Origin: Lentzea sp. NBRC 105346
Lineage (GTDB): Bacteria > Actinomycetota > Actinomycetes > Mycobacteriales > Pseudonocardiaceae
DNA length: 64,000 bases
Assembly: GCF_030269605.1 (NCBI RefSeq)
Contig: NZ_BSTQ01000027.1
Location: forward strand, 1 to 64,000
Direction: 5' to 3'
Shown piece after piece: positions 49,884 through 58,020 of this stretch (position 1 is its first letter; every line of letters begins with the position of its first letter). The notes under the pieces are model-generated. The model was given only the letters and a program-made list of their open reading frames with translations. It was not told where the DNA came from and searched no databases. A program made the position numbers and the translations under genes.

Positions 49884-50459
49884 CTACTTCGGCAACTGCC
49901 TGACCTTCTCCACCTTGATGGTCTTGCCGTCGGACACCGTGCCCGTGACAACGACCAGGTCACCGTTCTTCGGCTTCTCCGACACCCCGGATAGGTCGAG
50001 GGCGACCTGCAGGCCGCTGCGTTCGATCAGCGTGGCCTTGTCACCGTCCACACCCGTCACGGTGCCGGACGCGTGCGCGGAAGCGACGGCGACACCGAGC
50101 GCCTTGCCGTCCTTGACCCGCACGGTCACCCGCTGGCCCTGCTTCAGGCCCGAGAGCTCACCGCCGCGGAACTTCGTCGACGAGTCCGTGGTCAGCGAGG
50201 CCTCGCCGCCGCCGTCCTTGGTGACGACCAGCTTGCCGTTCTCGACCGACTTCACGACGCCGACCACCAGGGTCACGCCCTCGGCCAACTTGCCCGGCCC
50301 CTTGGGACCCCTCGGCCCAGGGTGACCCTTCTCGAAAGCGACCCCCGGCGCACCGGTGGCCGACGCACTGTTGGCTGTCTGGGTGGCGAGGGCGACCCCG
50401 CCCGCACCCAGTCCGACGGCCGCCACGAGGACACCCGCCAGCAACGTTCCTTTGGACAT
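49884..50459 (-). CDS. exported DUF5666-like beta-barrel protein
   Basis: This 191-residue exported protein has a signal peptide MSKGTLLAGVLVAAVGLGAG with a likely cleavage near residue 25-32, then a Gly/Pro-rich collagen-like linker (GHPGPRGPKGPGKLAEG). Two repeated beta units of 60 residues follow (GVVKSVENGKLVVTKDGGGE; GTVTGVDGDKATLIERSGLQ), resembling the DUF5666/OB-fold repeat. Function is unknown. It is divergent from the response regulator across an operator with four phased CTGA half-sites, so it is very likely a target of that two-component system. Confidence 0.72.
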   Translation of the reverse strand: MSKGTLLAGVLVAAVGLGAGGVALATQTANSASATGAPGVAFEKGHPGPRGPKGPGKLAEGVTLVVGVVKSVENGKLVVTKDGGGEASLTTDSSTKFRGGELSGLKQGQRVTVRVKDGKALGVAVASAHASGTVTGVDGDKATLIERSGLQVALDLSGVSEKPKNGDLVVVTGTVSDGKTIKVEKVRQLPK

Positions 50460-50479
50460 GTCACCAGGCTGCGACTTTC

Positions 50480-50520
50480 ACCTGAGCGTGGGCTGAATTG
50501 CTACCTGAGCCTTTGCTGAA
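50480..50520. promoter_or_regulatory. OmpR-type direct-repeat operator
   Basis: ACCTGAGCGTGGGCTGAA (50480-50497) is repeated as ACCTGAGCCTTTGCTGAA (50503-50520), giving CTGA half-sites at 50482, 50493, 50505 and 50516. The spacing is 11, 12 and 11 bp, one helical turn each. This is the arrangement bound by OmpR/PhoB-type response regulators. The site sits between the DUF5666-like gene and the response regulator gene and can control both. Confidence 0.65.
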
Positions 50521-50544
50521 GGTCAGTCGCTGTATGAGAAGGTC

Positions 50545-51234
50545 GTGTTCAGAATGAGGGTCGTGTCGAACGCCAGGGTGTTGGTGATCGAGGACGCCGA
50601 GGCGATCGGGGCCGCGGTGTGCTCGGCGCTGCGTGCCGTCGGGTACGAGGTGCAGCACCGGCTCGACGGGCGGCAGCTGGAGACCGACCTCAGCAAGTTC
50701 CGGCCCGACCTCGTGGTGCTCGACGTGATGCTCCCCGGCCGCGACGGGTTCCGGCTGCTCGACGTGATCCGCAAGTCCAGCGGCGCGGGCATCGTGATGC
50801 TGACCGCGCGCGACGGCGTCACCGATCGGCTGCGCGGGCTGGAGAGCGGCGCCGATGACTACGTGGGCAAGCCGTTCGTGCTGGCCGAGCTCGTGGCGCG
50901 GGTGACCGCGGTGCTGCGCAGGCTGGGCCGCACGCCGTCGACCGTGCAGATCGACGACCTCGTGGTGGACGCGGAGTCCGGGGTGGTGCTGCGCGGGCAG
51001 AGCACGATCGAGCTGACCGCGACCGAGCTGCGGCTGCTGTGCTACCTCGCCGCCCAGCGCGGCCGCGTGGTGAGCAAGACGCAGATCCTCACCGCGGTGT
51101 GGGGTTACGAGGACTACGACCCGAACCTGGTCGAGGTCCACGTCAGCGCGTTGCGCCGCAAGCTGGAGGAGCACGGGCCGCGGCTGCTGCACACCGTGCG
51201 CGGACTCGGGTACGTCCTGCGAGCCGAGGAATGA
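50545..51234 (+). CDS. OmpR-family response regulator
   Basis: This 229-residue protein has a receiver domain with the acidic pocket in LVIEDAEAI, the phosphoacceptor Asp near residue 60 in VVLDVMLPGRDG, the Thr/Ser switch in VMLTARDG and the Lys in YVGKPF. The C-terminal winged helix contains LTATELRLLCYLAAQRGRVV and NLVEVHVSALRRKLEEHG. It pairs with the kinase gene overlapping its stop codon. The start is ambiguous (GTG 50545, ATG 50554 or GTG 50563); I keep GTG 50545, which has GAGAAGG upstream. It probably binds the phased CTGA repeats just before it. Confidence 0.93.
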   Translation: MFRMRVVSNARVLVIEDAEAIGAAVCSALRAVGYEVQHRLDGRQLETDLSKFRPDLVVLDVMLPGRDGFRLLDVIRKSSGAGIVMLTARDGVTDRLRGLESGADDYVGKPFVLAELVARVTAVLRRLGRTPSTVQIDDLVVDAESGVVLRGQSTIELTATELRLLCYLAAQRGRVVSKTQILTAVWGYEDYDPNLVEVHVSALRRKLEEHGPRLLHTVRGLGYVLRAEE

Positions 51235-52484
51235 GCCTCAAGACCGTGTCGCTGCGGCGCCGGGTGGCCGTGGCGGTCCTGCTGGTGCTGGTCGTCGTCC
51301 TGATCCTGCTCGTGTTCCTCGTCGACTTCCTGTTCGCCAGCCAGTCGCGCCGCGACGCGGACGTGATGCTGCGGGAACGCGCGCAGATGGCGCAGCAGGT
51401 CATGCGGCGCAACCAGAACCCGGCCGTGATCGCCCGGCAGCTCGAACGCGGTGGCGTCCGGGTGACGCTGGTGACGCCCAGCGGTGAGTCGTTCGGCAGC
51501 GGCCCCGAGGAGTCCACGGACCGCGAGCTCAGCCGTACCTACGCGGACGGCACGAAGATCACGTTCTACGCGGGCACCACGATCACGTCCGCGGCCCAGG
51601 TCCGGTTGCGCCGCCTGCTGCTCCTGGTCGGTCTGGGCGCGATCGCGATCACCGGGTTCGTGCTGATCTTCGTGGTGCGCCGGGCTCTGGCGCCGCTGGA
51701 CGCCATGACCTCGCTCGCTCAGGCGATCGCGGGCGGCCACCGCGGCGGCCGGCTCATGCCGTCGTCGCCCAAGACCGAGCTCGGCCGCGTGGCGGTCGCG
51801 TTCGACGGCATGCTCGACTCCCTGGAGGGCTCCGAGCTGCGCACCCGCCGGTTCGTCGCCGACGCGGCGCACGAGCTGCGCACCCCGATCACCGGCGTGC
51901 AGGCCGTCGCCGAGGCGCTGGTGCAGTCCTCGCCCGACTCGCCGGACCGCGACCAGATGAGCCTGCTGCTGGTCCGCGAGGCCCGCCGCGCGGGCCGGCT
52001 GGTGGACGACCTGCTCGCGCTGGCCCAGCTCGACGCGGGCCTCGAGCTGCAACGCGAACAGGTCGACATACTGGCGCTCGCCCAGTCCGAGGTCACCAGA
52101 ACCCGCTTGCTGGCACCGGACTTCGACATCGAGGCGTCCGGCGAGGAGCTGACGATCACCGGCGACGGCCAGCGCCTGGCGCAGGTGATGGCGAACCTCG
52201 TCGACAACGCCCGCCAGGCCGCCGGACCGTCCGGCCGGGTGCGGATCGTCGTCGACTCCCGCGGGTTCACCGTGCTGGACAACGGTCCCGGCGTGCCCGA
52301 GTCCGAACGGGAACGGATCTTCGACCGGCTCGTGCGGCTCGACGAGGCGCGCGACCGCCGGTCCGGCGGGTCCGGCCTGGGACTCGCCATCGCCCGCGGC
52401 ATCGTCCGCGCCCACGGCGGCAACCTCACCTGCGAACCGTCCTACGAGGGCGCAGTCTTCCGGGCCCAGTTCAGCTGGCCCTGA
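51231..52484 (+). CDS. sensor histidine kinase
   Basis: This 417-residue membrane kinase is the partner of the upstream response regulator, with start and stop overlapping as ATGA. Two membrane segments (VAVAVLLVLVVVLILLVFLV and LLLLVGLGAIAITGFVLIFV) enclose a short extracytoplasmic sensor of about 90 residues. HAMP follows, then the phosphoacceptor His near residue 214 in DAAHELRTPITGVQAVAEAL. The ATP-binding domain has NLVDNARQAAG (N box) and GSGLGLAIARGIV (G2). The signal is unknown. The 3' end overlaps the convergent amidohydrolase by 14 bases. Confidence 0.93.
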   Translation: MSLKTVSLRRRVAVAVLLVLVVVLILLVFLVDFLFASQSRRDADVMLRERAQMAQQVMRRNQNPAVIARQLERGGVRVTLVTPSGESFGSGPEESTDRELSRTYADGTKITFYAGTTITSAAQVRLRRLLLLVGLGAIAITGFVLIFVVRRALAPLDAMTSLAQAIAGGHRGGRLMPSSPKTELGRVAVAFDGMLDSLEGSELRTRRFVADAAHELRTPITGVQAVAEALVQSSPDSPDRDQMSLLLVREARRAGRLVDDLLALAQLDAGLELQREQVDILALAQSEVTRTRLLAPDFDIEASGEELTITGDGQRLAQVMANLVDNARQAAGPSGRVRIVVDSRGFTVLDNGPGVPESERERIFDRLVRLDEARDRRSGGSGLGLAIARGIVRAHGGNLTCEPSYEGAVFRAQFSWP

Positions 52485-53622
52485 CCACGTTTCCGGCGAC
52501 GATCACCGTCTCGACGTTGCCCGGATGCGCCGCCGTCACCACCGCACTGATCACATCACGCGTCCCCGCGAGGTTGACGTCGTTGGCACGCAACAGAACC
52601 AGGTCAGCGAACTTCCCTGCCTCGATGGACCCGATCCGGTCCGCCATCCCCAGCGCGGCCGCACCGTCCACAGTGGCCATCCGCAGCACGTCACCGGGCG
52701 TCACATGCGTGTCCCCGAACGTCGCCGACATCAGGGTCGCCCGCATCAACGAGAACATGTCACCCGCGACGGCCGAGACCACATCCACCCCCAGCCCGGT
52801 GGTCACGCCCAACCGCTTGAGCCGCCCCACGACCGGCCCGCCGTGCCCCATCCGGGCCTCGACCGCGGGCGCGATCGACACGCCGGCACCCACGGAGCCG
52901 ATCAGCGCCAGCTCGTCGTCGGACAACGAGTTGCCGTGCACGAACGTGATGTCCGGCCCGAGCAATCCGTTGTCCCGCAACAGGGAGATGGGTTCGCCAA
53001 CGGTCGGACCGTTGCCCACGTGCACCGCGATCCGCATGTCGTGCGACCGGGCCAGCTGCCAGGCACGAGAAACCTCGTCCAAAGATGAGAACGACGGCCC
53101 GAGCGGCGCGAGCATCACCGACACCAGGTCGTTGCCCAGCTCCGCCGCCTTCGCCACGTCACCGGCGTCGGGAAGGTCCCCGCCCAACGGCTGCCCGTAT
53201 CCGAACAACGCCCGGATTCCCGACGACTTCAAGGCGTCCAGCGACGCCGAGGCATGGTCGAACGACGGTGTGCCCGCATAGTCCTGCACGGTCGTGATCC
53301 CGGACGCGAGGCATTCCACGGCTCCGGCGAGCGTGCCCGCGTAGGTGTCCTCCGGCCGCAACCGCGGTGCCTCGTCTCGCAAAACGAGTTCGATGTACTG
53401 CCCCAGCGACACGTCGGCGGCCAGTGACCGCACGAGGGTCTGCCACATGTGCCGATGCGTGTCCACGAACCCCGGCAACACGATCAGGCCCGAAGCGTCG
53501 ATCACCGGCGAACCGGACAGCCCCGGCCCGACCGCCGCGATCCTCCCGTCCTCGATCAGCACGTCCCGCACGGACGCGGTCAACCCGGCGACATCGACCA
53601 CCAGGCCGTTCTTGATCAACAC
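52471..53622 (-). CDS. amidohydrolase-superfamily enzyme (cytosine/chlorohydrolase deaminase type)
   Basis: This 383-residue metal hydrolase of the amidohydrolase superfamily opens VLIKNGLVVDVAGLTASVRD with the small composite beta domain. The metal-binding pair is in GFVDTHRHMWQTLVRS, further metal or catalytic positions fall at IAVHVGNGPTVGEP and FVHGNSLSDDE, and GVTTGLGVDVVSAVAGDMFS supplies the late Asp. It probably deaminates or dechlorinates a heterocycle such as a guanine- or triazine-like compound. I chose GTG 53622, because GGGAGG lies six bases before it. It is divergent from the MarR gene and a clear inverted-repeat operator lies between. Confidence 0.83.
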   Translation of the reverse strand: MLIKNGLVVDVAGLTASVRDVLIEDGRIAAVGPGLSGSPVIDASGLIVLPGFVDTHRHMWQTLVRSLAADVSLGQYIELVLRDEAPRLRPEDTYAGTLAGAVECLASGITTVQDYAGTPSFDHASASLDALKSSGIRALFGYGQPLGGDLPDAGDVAKAAELGNDLVSVMLAPLGPSFSSLDEVSRAWQLARSHDMRIAVHVGNGPTVGEPISLLRDNGLLGPDITFVHGNSLSDDELALIGSVGAGVSIAPAVEARMGHGGPVVGRLKRLGVTTGLGVDVVSAVAGDMFSLMRATLMSATFGDTHVTPGDVLRMATVDGAAALGMADRIGSIEAGKFADLVLLRANDVNLAGTRDVISAVVTAAHPGNVETVIVAGNVVRAS

Positions 53623-53634
53623 ATTTACCTCCCC

Positions 53635-53658
53635 TGAAAGCTTTCTCAAAAGCTATCA
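53635..53658. promoter_or_regulatory. Inverted-repeat MarR operator
   Basis: TGAAAGCTTT (53635-53644) and AAAGCTATCA (53649-53658) are inverted around CTCA with one mismatch. The site is 12 bp upstream of the amidohydrolase start and 23 bp before the MarR start, so one bound dimer could control both. AT-rich in a GC-rich window, it stands out clearly. Confidence 0.65.
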
Positions 53659-53681
53659 CGGTGTGCAATACCCTCTGACCT

Positions 53682-54170
53682 GTGACGGACCGAGTCGATC
53701 AGCTGCTCAACTCGTGGAAGACCGAGATGCCCGAAGCGCTCGGGCCGACGTCGGAACTGGGCAAGCGGGTGATGGTGCTGGCGGGCATGCTCGCGGAGGC
53801 CACGCGGAAGACACTGGCCGAGCAGGACCTCACCGGCGCGGAGTTCGACGTGCTCGCGGCACTGCGGCGCTCCGGCGAGCCCTACCGGCTCAAGGCCAAC
53901 GAGCTGAGCAACTCACTGCTGCTGTCGACGGGTGGCACGAGCAACGTGGTGAACCGGCTCGTCACCAGGAACCTCGTGGTGCGTGAACCCGACGCGACGG
54001 ACGGGCGCAGCACCCTGGTCCGCCTCACCGACACGGGCAAGGCCCACGCCGAGAAAGCGGTACTGGCCAACACGAAGGCGCACGCGGATGTGCTCGACAA
54101 GATCCCCGCAGACGCCCTCGACGCGGCGACGAAGGCGCTCCGGGACGTGTTTCCCCACCTACCGGACTAG
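53682..54170 (+). CDS. MarR-family transcriptional regulator
   Basis: This 162-residue regulator has the winged-helix core LTGAEFDVLAALRRSGEPYR, the recognition region LLLSTGGTSNVVNRLVTRNL and the wing VREPDATDGRSTLVRLTDTG. The ligand is unknown; the divergent amidohydrolase gene and the operator between make it the likely repressor of that enzyme and of itself. The start is GTG 53682. The 3' end overlaps the next convergent gene by four bases. Confidence 0.92.
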   Translation: MTDRVDQLLNSWKTEMPEALGPTSELGKRVMVLAGMLAEATRKTLAEQDLTGAEFDVLAALRRSGEPYRLKANELSNSLLLSTGGTSNVVNRLVTRNLVVREPDATDGRSTLVRLTDTGKAHAEKAVLANTKAHADVLDKIPADALDAATKALRDVFPHLPD

Positions 54171-54541
54171 AGGTCGGGCAACGGGTCCGGCGGCAGGAAG
54201 TCCTCCTCGGCGATCTCCGCGTCCGCCGCCCTGATCACCGAGACGTACTCGTCCCAGGTCTGGTAGTCGATCCCGGCGATGCGGAAGACCGGGTCGAACG
54301 CGGTGTCGACCGGGCCGAGCCGGATGGCCCGCCGGTACCTCGTGTGCACCGCCTTGGGCCGGTCGTGGCTGAGCCAGCTGCACTCCAGCAGGATCACGTG
54401 CTTGTCGGTGATCGCGATGATGAACGGCTTCTGCACCAACGCCCCGACGAGCGAGACGCTGGCCGGGAACAGGTAGCGGATCTCGGTTCCCGCGGGCAGC
54501 AACGCCCGGCACCGTTCCCTGACCACAGCACTCAGCGGCAT
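54167..54541 (-). CDS. unknown small protein, pleckstrin-like fold possible
   Basis: This 124-residue protein reads as strands, EIRYLFPASVSLVGALVQKP, FIIAITDKHVILLECS and RRAIRLGPVDTA, followed by a C-terminal helix, EYVSVIRAADAEIAEEDF. That order resembles the bacterial PH-like proteins. No catalytic motif is visible. It follows the potassium channel gene on the same strand after 15 bases (channel end 54557, this start 54541) and may be co-transcribed. Confidence 0.65.
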   Translation of the reverse strand: MPLSAVVRERCRALLPAGTEIRYLFPASVSLVGALVQKPFIIAITDKHVILLECSWLSHDRPKAVHTRYRRAIRLGPVDTAFDPVFRIAGIDYQTWDEYVSVIRAADAEIAEEDFLPPDPLPDL

Positions 54542-54556
54542 ACCGCCACGCTAGCC

Positions 54557-55600
54557 CTAGCCCTCGTCGGGAGGCGTGACTTTCTTTACATACAAAAGCC
54601 GGTCGCCGGGCTCGATGGCGTCGGCCTCGGCCGCGTCGACCCGGTAGAGCTTCCCGTCGCGCACCACGCCGAGCACGATGTCCGGGAGGTGGCGCGGCGA
54701 CCCGCCGATCTCGCCCTGCTCGACGTCGCGTTCGGTGATCGCGAGGCCCTTGTCCGGCGTGAGCAGGTCCTCGACCATCTCCACGACGGACGGCGTGGCC
54801 GTCGCCATGCCGAGCAGCCGGCCGGCCGTTTCCGACGACACCACAACGGAATCCGCACCGGACTGCCGCAGCAGGTGCTCGTTCTCCCGTTCGCGCACGG
54901 ACGCCACGATCTGCGCCTTGGGCGCCAGCTCGCGCGCGGTGAGCGCGACCAGCACGGCCGTGTCGTCGCGGTTCGGCGCCACGACGATCGCCCGCGCCCG
55001 AGCGGCACCCGCGACGCGCAGCACGTCGCTGCGCGTACCGGAACCATGCACGGTCACGAGTCCGATCGCGGACGCGGCGTCCAGTGCCTCCTGCACGGTG
55101 TCGACCACGACGATCGAACCGGGGTCGGCCCCGTCGCCGAGCAACGCGTGCACCGCCGAGCGGCCCTTGGTCCCGTACCCCACGACGACGACGTGGTCCC
55201 GCACGACTCTCCTCCACTTCTGAATGCGCATCGCCTGCCGGGAGCGCTCGGTGAGCACCTCGAGTGTCGTGCCGACCAGCACGATCAGGAACAGGATTCG
55301 CAGCGGTGTGATCACCAGAACGTTCACCAGCCGCGCGGACGAGCTGGCCGGGGTGATGTCGCCGTAGCCGGTCGTCGAGAGCGACACCGTGGCGTAGTAG
55401 AAGGAGTCGAGCAGCGAGACGCCGTCCCCGTTGACGTCCCGGTACCCCTCGCGGTCGAAGTAGACGATCAGCACCGCCGCCAGCAGCGCCAGCAACGCGC
55501 CGATGACCCGCTTCACGATCGCGCGGACCGGGCTCGAGACCTTGTCCGGCATCTTGATCACGCCGACGAGCGAGTGCGTCGGCTGATCGGTCAGGCTCAT
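54557..55600 (-). CDS. potassium channel with RCK/TrkA-N domain
   Basis: This 347-residue ion channel subunit has two membrane helices (LLALLAAVLIVYF and LVNVLVITPLRILFLIVLVG) enclosing the pore helix and selectivity filter STTGYGDITP. The RCK/TrkA-N domain follows with the dinucleotide fold VVVVGYGTKGRSAVHALL and a TrkA-C-like end. This is the MthK-type layout. The counterpart next to nudC and adnB in M. tuberculosis is Rv3200c. The start is ATG 55600, one base from the M20 peptidase stop, so the two are in one operon. Confidence 0.92.
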   Translation of the reverse strand: MSLTDQPTHSLVGVIKMPDKVSSPVRAIVKRVIGALLALLAAVLIVYFDREGYRDVNGDGVSLLDSFYYATVSLSTTGYGDITPASSSARLVNVLVITPLRILFLIVLVGTTLEVLTERSRQAMRIQKWRRVVRDHVVVVGYGTKGRSAVHALLGDGADPGSIVVVDTVQEALDAASAIGLVTVHGSGTRSDVLRVAGAARARAIVVAPNRDDTAVLVALTARELAPKAQIVASVRERENEHLLRQSGADSVVVSSETAGRLLGMATATPSVVEMVEDLLTPDKGLAITERDVEQGEIGGSPRHLPDIVLGVVRDGKLYRVDAAEADAIEPGDRLLYVKKVTPPDEG

Positions 55601-57007
55601 CTAGGACAACCTCTCGGGCAGGATCCGCCACAACACCGCCGCCGCTTCCGCGCCCTTGAGGAGCAGTGGCACCACCACGCGCTCGTTGGGCGCGTGAATC
55701 CGATCATCCGGCAACGTCGCGCCGAGGTAGACGACCGGCACGCCGAGCCACGCGTGCAGCAGCGCCGCCGGGCCCGAACCGCCGGTGCGGCTGAACCGCA
55801 CCGGCTGCTCGAACGCAACCTCGTACGCTTCGTGCAGCGCCAGGTTGGCCGGATGTGTCACATCGGCCGCGTACGGCGGCGCGCCGTCGCCACGCACGTG
55901 CACCTCAGCATGCACGCCCGGTGGCGTGTGCTTGCCGACGAACTCCCGCAGCTGCTCCAGCACCACCTCGGGCCGCTGGTCGGGCACGAGCCGGAACGAG
56001 ATCTTGGCCGTCGCGCTCGCGGGCACGATCGTCTTCAGGCCGGGGCCGGTGTAGCCGCTGTGCAGCCCGTTGATCTCGGCGGTCGGCCGCACCCACACGC
56101 GTTCCAGCGTCGACCAGCCGGCCTCGCCGGCCGTGGCCTGCGCGCCGCCCGCGTTGTGCGCGAGCCAGGCGGCCTCGTCGAACGGCAGCGCCGCCCAGTC
56201 CTGGCGTTCGAGGTCGGACGGCGGCACCACGTCGTCGTAGAAACCGGGCAGCTGGACGCGCCCCTCGTCGTCGTGCAACGCGGCGACCAGCCGGGCGAGC
56301 GCCGTGGCCGGGTTGGGCACGCCGCCGCCCGCGCGGCCGGAGTGCACGTCGGAGCTGCCGCCGGTGAAGACGATCTCGCCGCCGATCACGCCGCGCTGAC
56401 CGGTGCAGATCGTCGGAGCGTCGCGTTCGTAGAGCGGAGTGTCGGTGAAGACGACCAGATCGCACGCGAGGTCGTCCCTGTGCGTGTCGAGCAGCTCGCG
56501 GATGTGCGGCGAGCCGGACTCCTCCTCGCCCTCGACGAAGAGCTTGATCGTGACGTTCGGGGTGGTCCGCCCGGTCGCCGCGAGGTGCGCCTTCACCGCG
56601 AGCAGGTGCATCGCGACCTGCCCCTTGTCGTCGCTCGCACCCCGTCCGAACAGCTCCTCACCCTGCACGTACGGGTCGAACGGCGGGTGGTGCCAGCGCT
56701 CGACCGGGTCGACGGGCTGCACGTCGTGGTGGCCGTAGACCAGGACGGTCGGCGCTTCCGGGTCGTCCGAGGGCCAGCAGGCGAAAACGGCGGGCAGAGC
56801 CGGGCCGGCGTCCCACACCTCGACCCGCGGCCAGCCGTCGCGCCGCAGCGTCGCGGCCAGCCAGGTGGCGGATCTGTGCACGTCAGCGTGGTGCGCGGGG
56901 TCCGCGCCGATGCTCGGGATGGCCAGCCACTCACGCAGTTCGGTCACGAAGTCATCGGCCAGCGCGGAGACGGCCTCGCGCTCGGGATGACGAGAATCAC
57001 CTGCCAC
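55601..57007 (-). CDS. M20-family metallopeptidase (dipeptidase)
   Basis: This 468-residue zinc peptidase has metal ligands in LVYGHHDVQPV (His and Asp), GRGASDDKGQ (bridging Asp), FVEGEEESGSP (catalytic Glu pair) and FTDTPL, with a late His ligand expected near IHAPNERV. A lid/dimerisation domain lies between. The family hydrolyses dipeptides such as carnosine-like compounds. I chose GTG 57007: TATTGT stands eight bases upstream, so it may be leaderless; the longer frame has an Arg-rich, unconserved start. It lies one base ahead of the potassium channel gene. Confidence 0.9.
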   Translation of the reverse strand: MAGDSRHPEREAVSALADDFVTELREWLAIPSIGADPAHHADVHRSATWLAATLRRDGWPRVEVWDAGPALPAVFACWPSDDPEAPTVLVYGHHDVQPVDPVERWHHPPFDPYVQGEELFGRGASDDKGQVAMHLLAVKAHLAATGRTTPNVTIKLFVEGEEESGSPHIRELLDTHRDDLACDLVVFTDTPLYERDAPTICTGQRGVIGGEIVFTGGSSDVHSGRAGGGVPNPATALARLVAALHDDEGRVQLPGFYDDVVPPSDLERQDWAALPFDEAAWLAHNAGGAQATAGEAGWSTLERVWVRPTAEINGLHSGYTGPGLKTIVPASATAKISFRLVPDQRPEVVLEQLREFVGKHTPPGVHAEVHVRGDGAPPYAADVTHPANLALHEAYEVAFEQPVRFSRTGGSGPAALLHAWLGVPVVYLGATLPDDRIHAPNERVVVPLLLKGAEAAAVLWRILPERLS

Positions 57008-57069
57008 GGCCGAGCACAATAGGCCAGCCCTCTCTCGCCTACGCGGCGTAGGTATGACAGGGTCACGGC

Positions 57070-57447
57070 ATGGAACCGAACCGTTCCCGTCCGCGATCAG
57101 CGCTCGCGCTGGCCGCACTGCTCGGTCTCGCCGGAGTCACCCACTTCACGCGGCCGAAGTTCTACGACCGGATCGTCCCGGCCTCGCTGCCGGGAAGTGC
57201 GCGGACGTACACCTACGTCTCCGGGGTGGCCGAACTGGCTCTCGCCGCGGCCGTCGCCGTCCCGAAGACCCGCCGCCTGGGTGGTCTGCTCTCGGCCGCT
57301 TTCTTCGTCGCGGTTTTCCCGGCCAACGTGAAGATGGCTCTGGATTTCCGGACGAAGTCACCGAAAGCGAAGGCCATCGCATACGGACGGCTACCACTGC
57401 AGATACCGCTGGTCATGTGGGCTCTGAAAGTGCGTCGCTCGGCTTGA
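57070..57447 (+). CDS. DoxX-like small membrane protein
   Basis: This 125-residue protein has four short hydrophobic segments: ALALAALLGLAGVTHF, VSGVAELALAAAVAV, GGLLSAAFFVAVFPANVKMA and LPLQIPLVMWALKV. The pattern, with HFTRPKFYDRIVPASLPG, matches DoxX/SURF4-like small membrane proteins of unknown redox-related function. The start is ATG 57070. It is divergent from the M20 gene across 62 bp. Confidence 0.8.
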   Translation: MEPNRSRPRSALALAALLGLAGVTHFTRPKFYDRIVPASLPGSARTYTYVSGVAELALAAAVAVPKTRRLGGLLSAAFFVAVFPANVKMALDFRTKSPKAKAIAYGRLPLQIPLVMWALKVRRSA

Positions 57448-57492
57448 CCGAACACTTCTACTGGTCCTGTTTCGAAACATAGGATGCCCCCT

Positions 57493-58020
57493 GTGCAACC
57501 GCTCCTTCAGCGCGCCGCGGCGGCGCTCGACTGGCAAGGCATCGTCGTTCCCGACGTGGCCGTGCTCGGTCAGCAGGTGTCCGCGGTTGTGCGTTTGCGG
57601 TCCGATGTGCACGAATGGCGCGCCGCGAACGGCTGGCCACCACGGGCCGATCCCTCGTGGTTCCGTTCCTGGTTCGAGCCCGCGGCACACGACCGCCTGC
57701 CGGTAGCGGCCGTCGAGCTCGTGGGTGTGCTCGTCGGCGAGTCCACGGTGGACCGCGCGCTGCAGTCGTGCGGCACGCTGATGACCCTGGCCCCGTGCGC
57801 GGTGGTGCTGCCGCGCACCGAGGACGCCCAGTCGTGGTCGTTCATCGAGCTCGACTACTACGGCATCGGCGTCGTCACGGTCGACGACACGCATGCCGAG
57901 ATGATGGTCCCGCCGGAGGACCGGTCCTCGGAGTTCGGGCCCTCGCTCTTCGGGCGGTGGCTGCTCGAGGTCCTGTACGACCGCGTCCTGAAGGAGTGCC
58001 GGGCGCCGGTCAAGAGCTGA
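57493..58020 (+). CDS. unknown conserved-looking protein
   Basis: I do not recognise this 175-residue soluble protein. It has an N-terminal helical part (VQPLLQRAAAALDWQGIVVP) and a beta-rich middle (GTLMTLAPCAVVLPRTEDAQ; SWSFIELDYYGIGVVTVDDT), ending with FGRWLLEVLYDRVLKE. A GTG at 57493 follows TAGGAT (57480-57485) at seven bases, which suggests a leaderless transcript from there; ATG 57484, three codons earlier, overlaps that element. Its stop overlaps the adnB stop region by 11 bases on the opposite strand. Confidence 0.6.
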   Translation: MQPLLQRAAAALDWQGIVVPDVAVLGQQVSAVVRLRSDVHEWRAANGWPPRADPSWFRSWFEPAAHDRLPVAAVELVGVLVGESTVDRALQSCGTLMTLAPCAVVLPRTEDAQSWSFIELDYYGIGVVTVDDTHAEMMVPPEDRSSEFGPSLFGRWLLEVLYDRVLKECRAPVKS

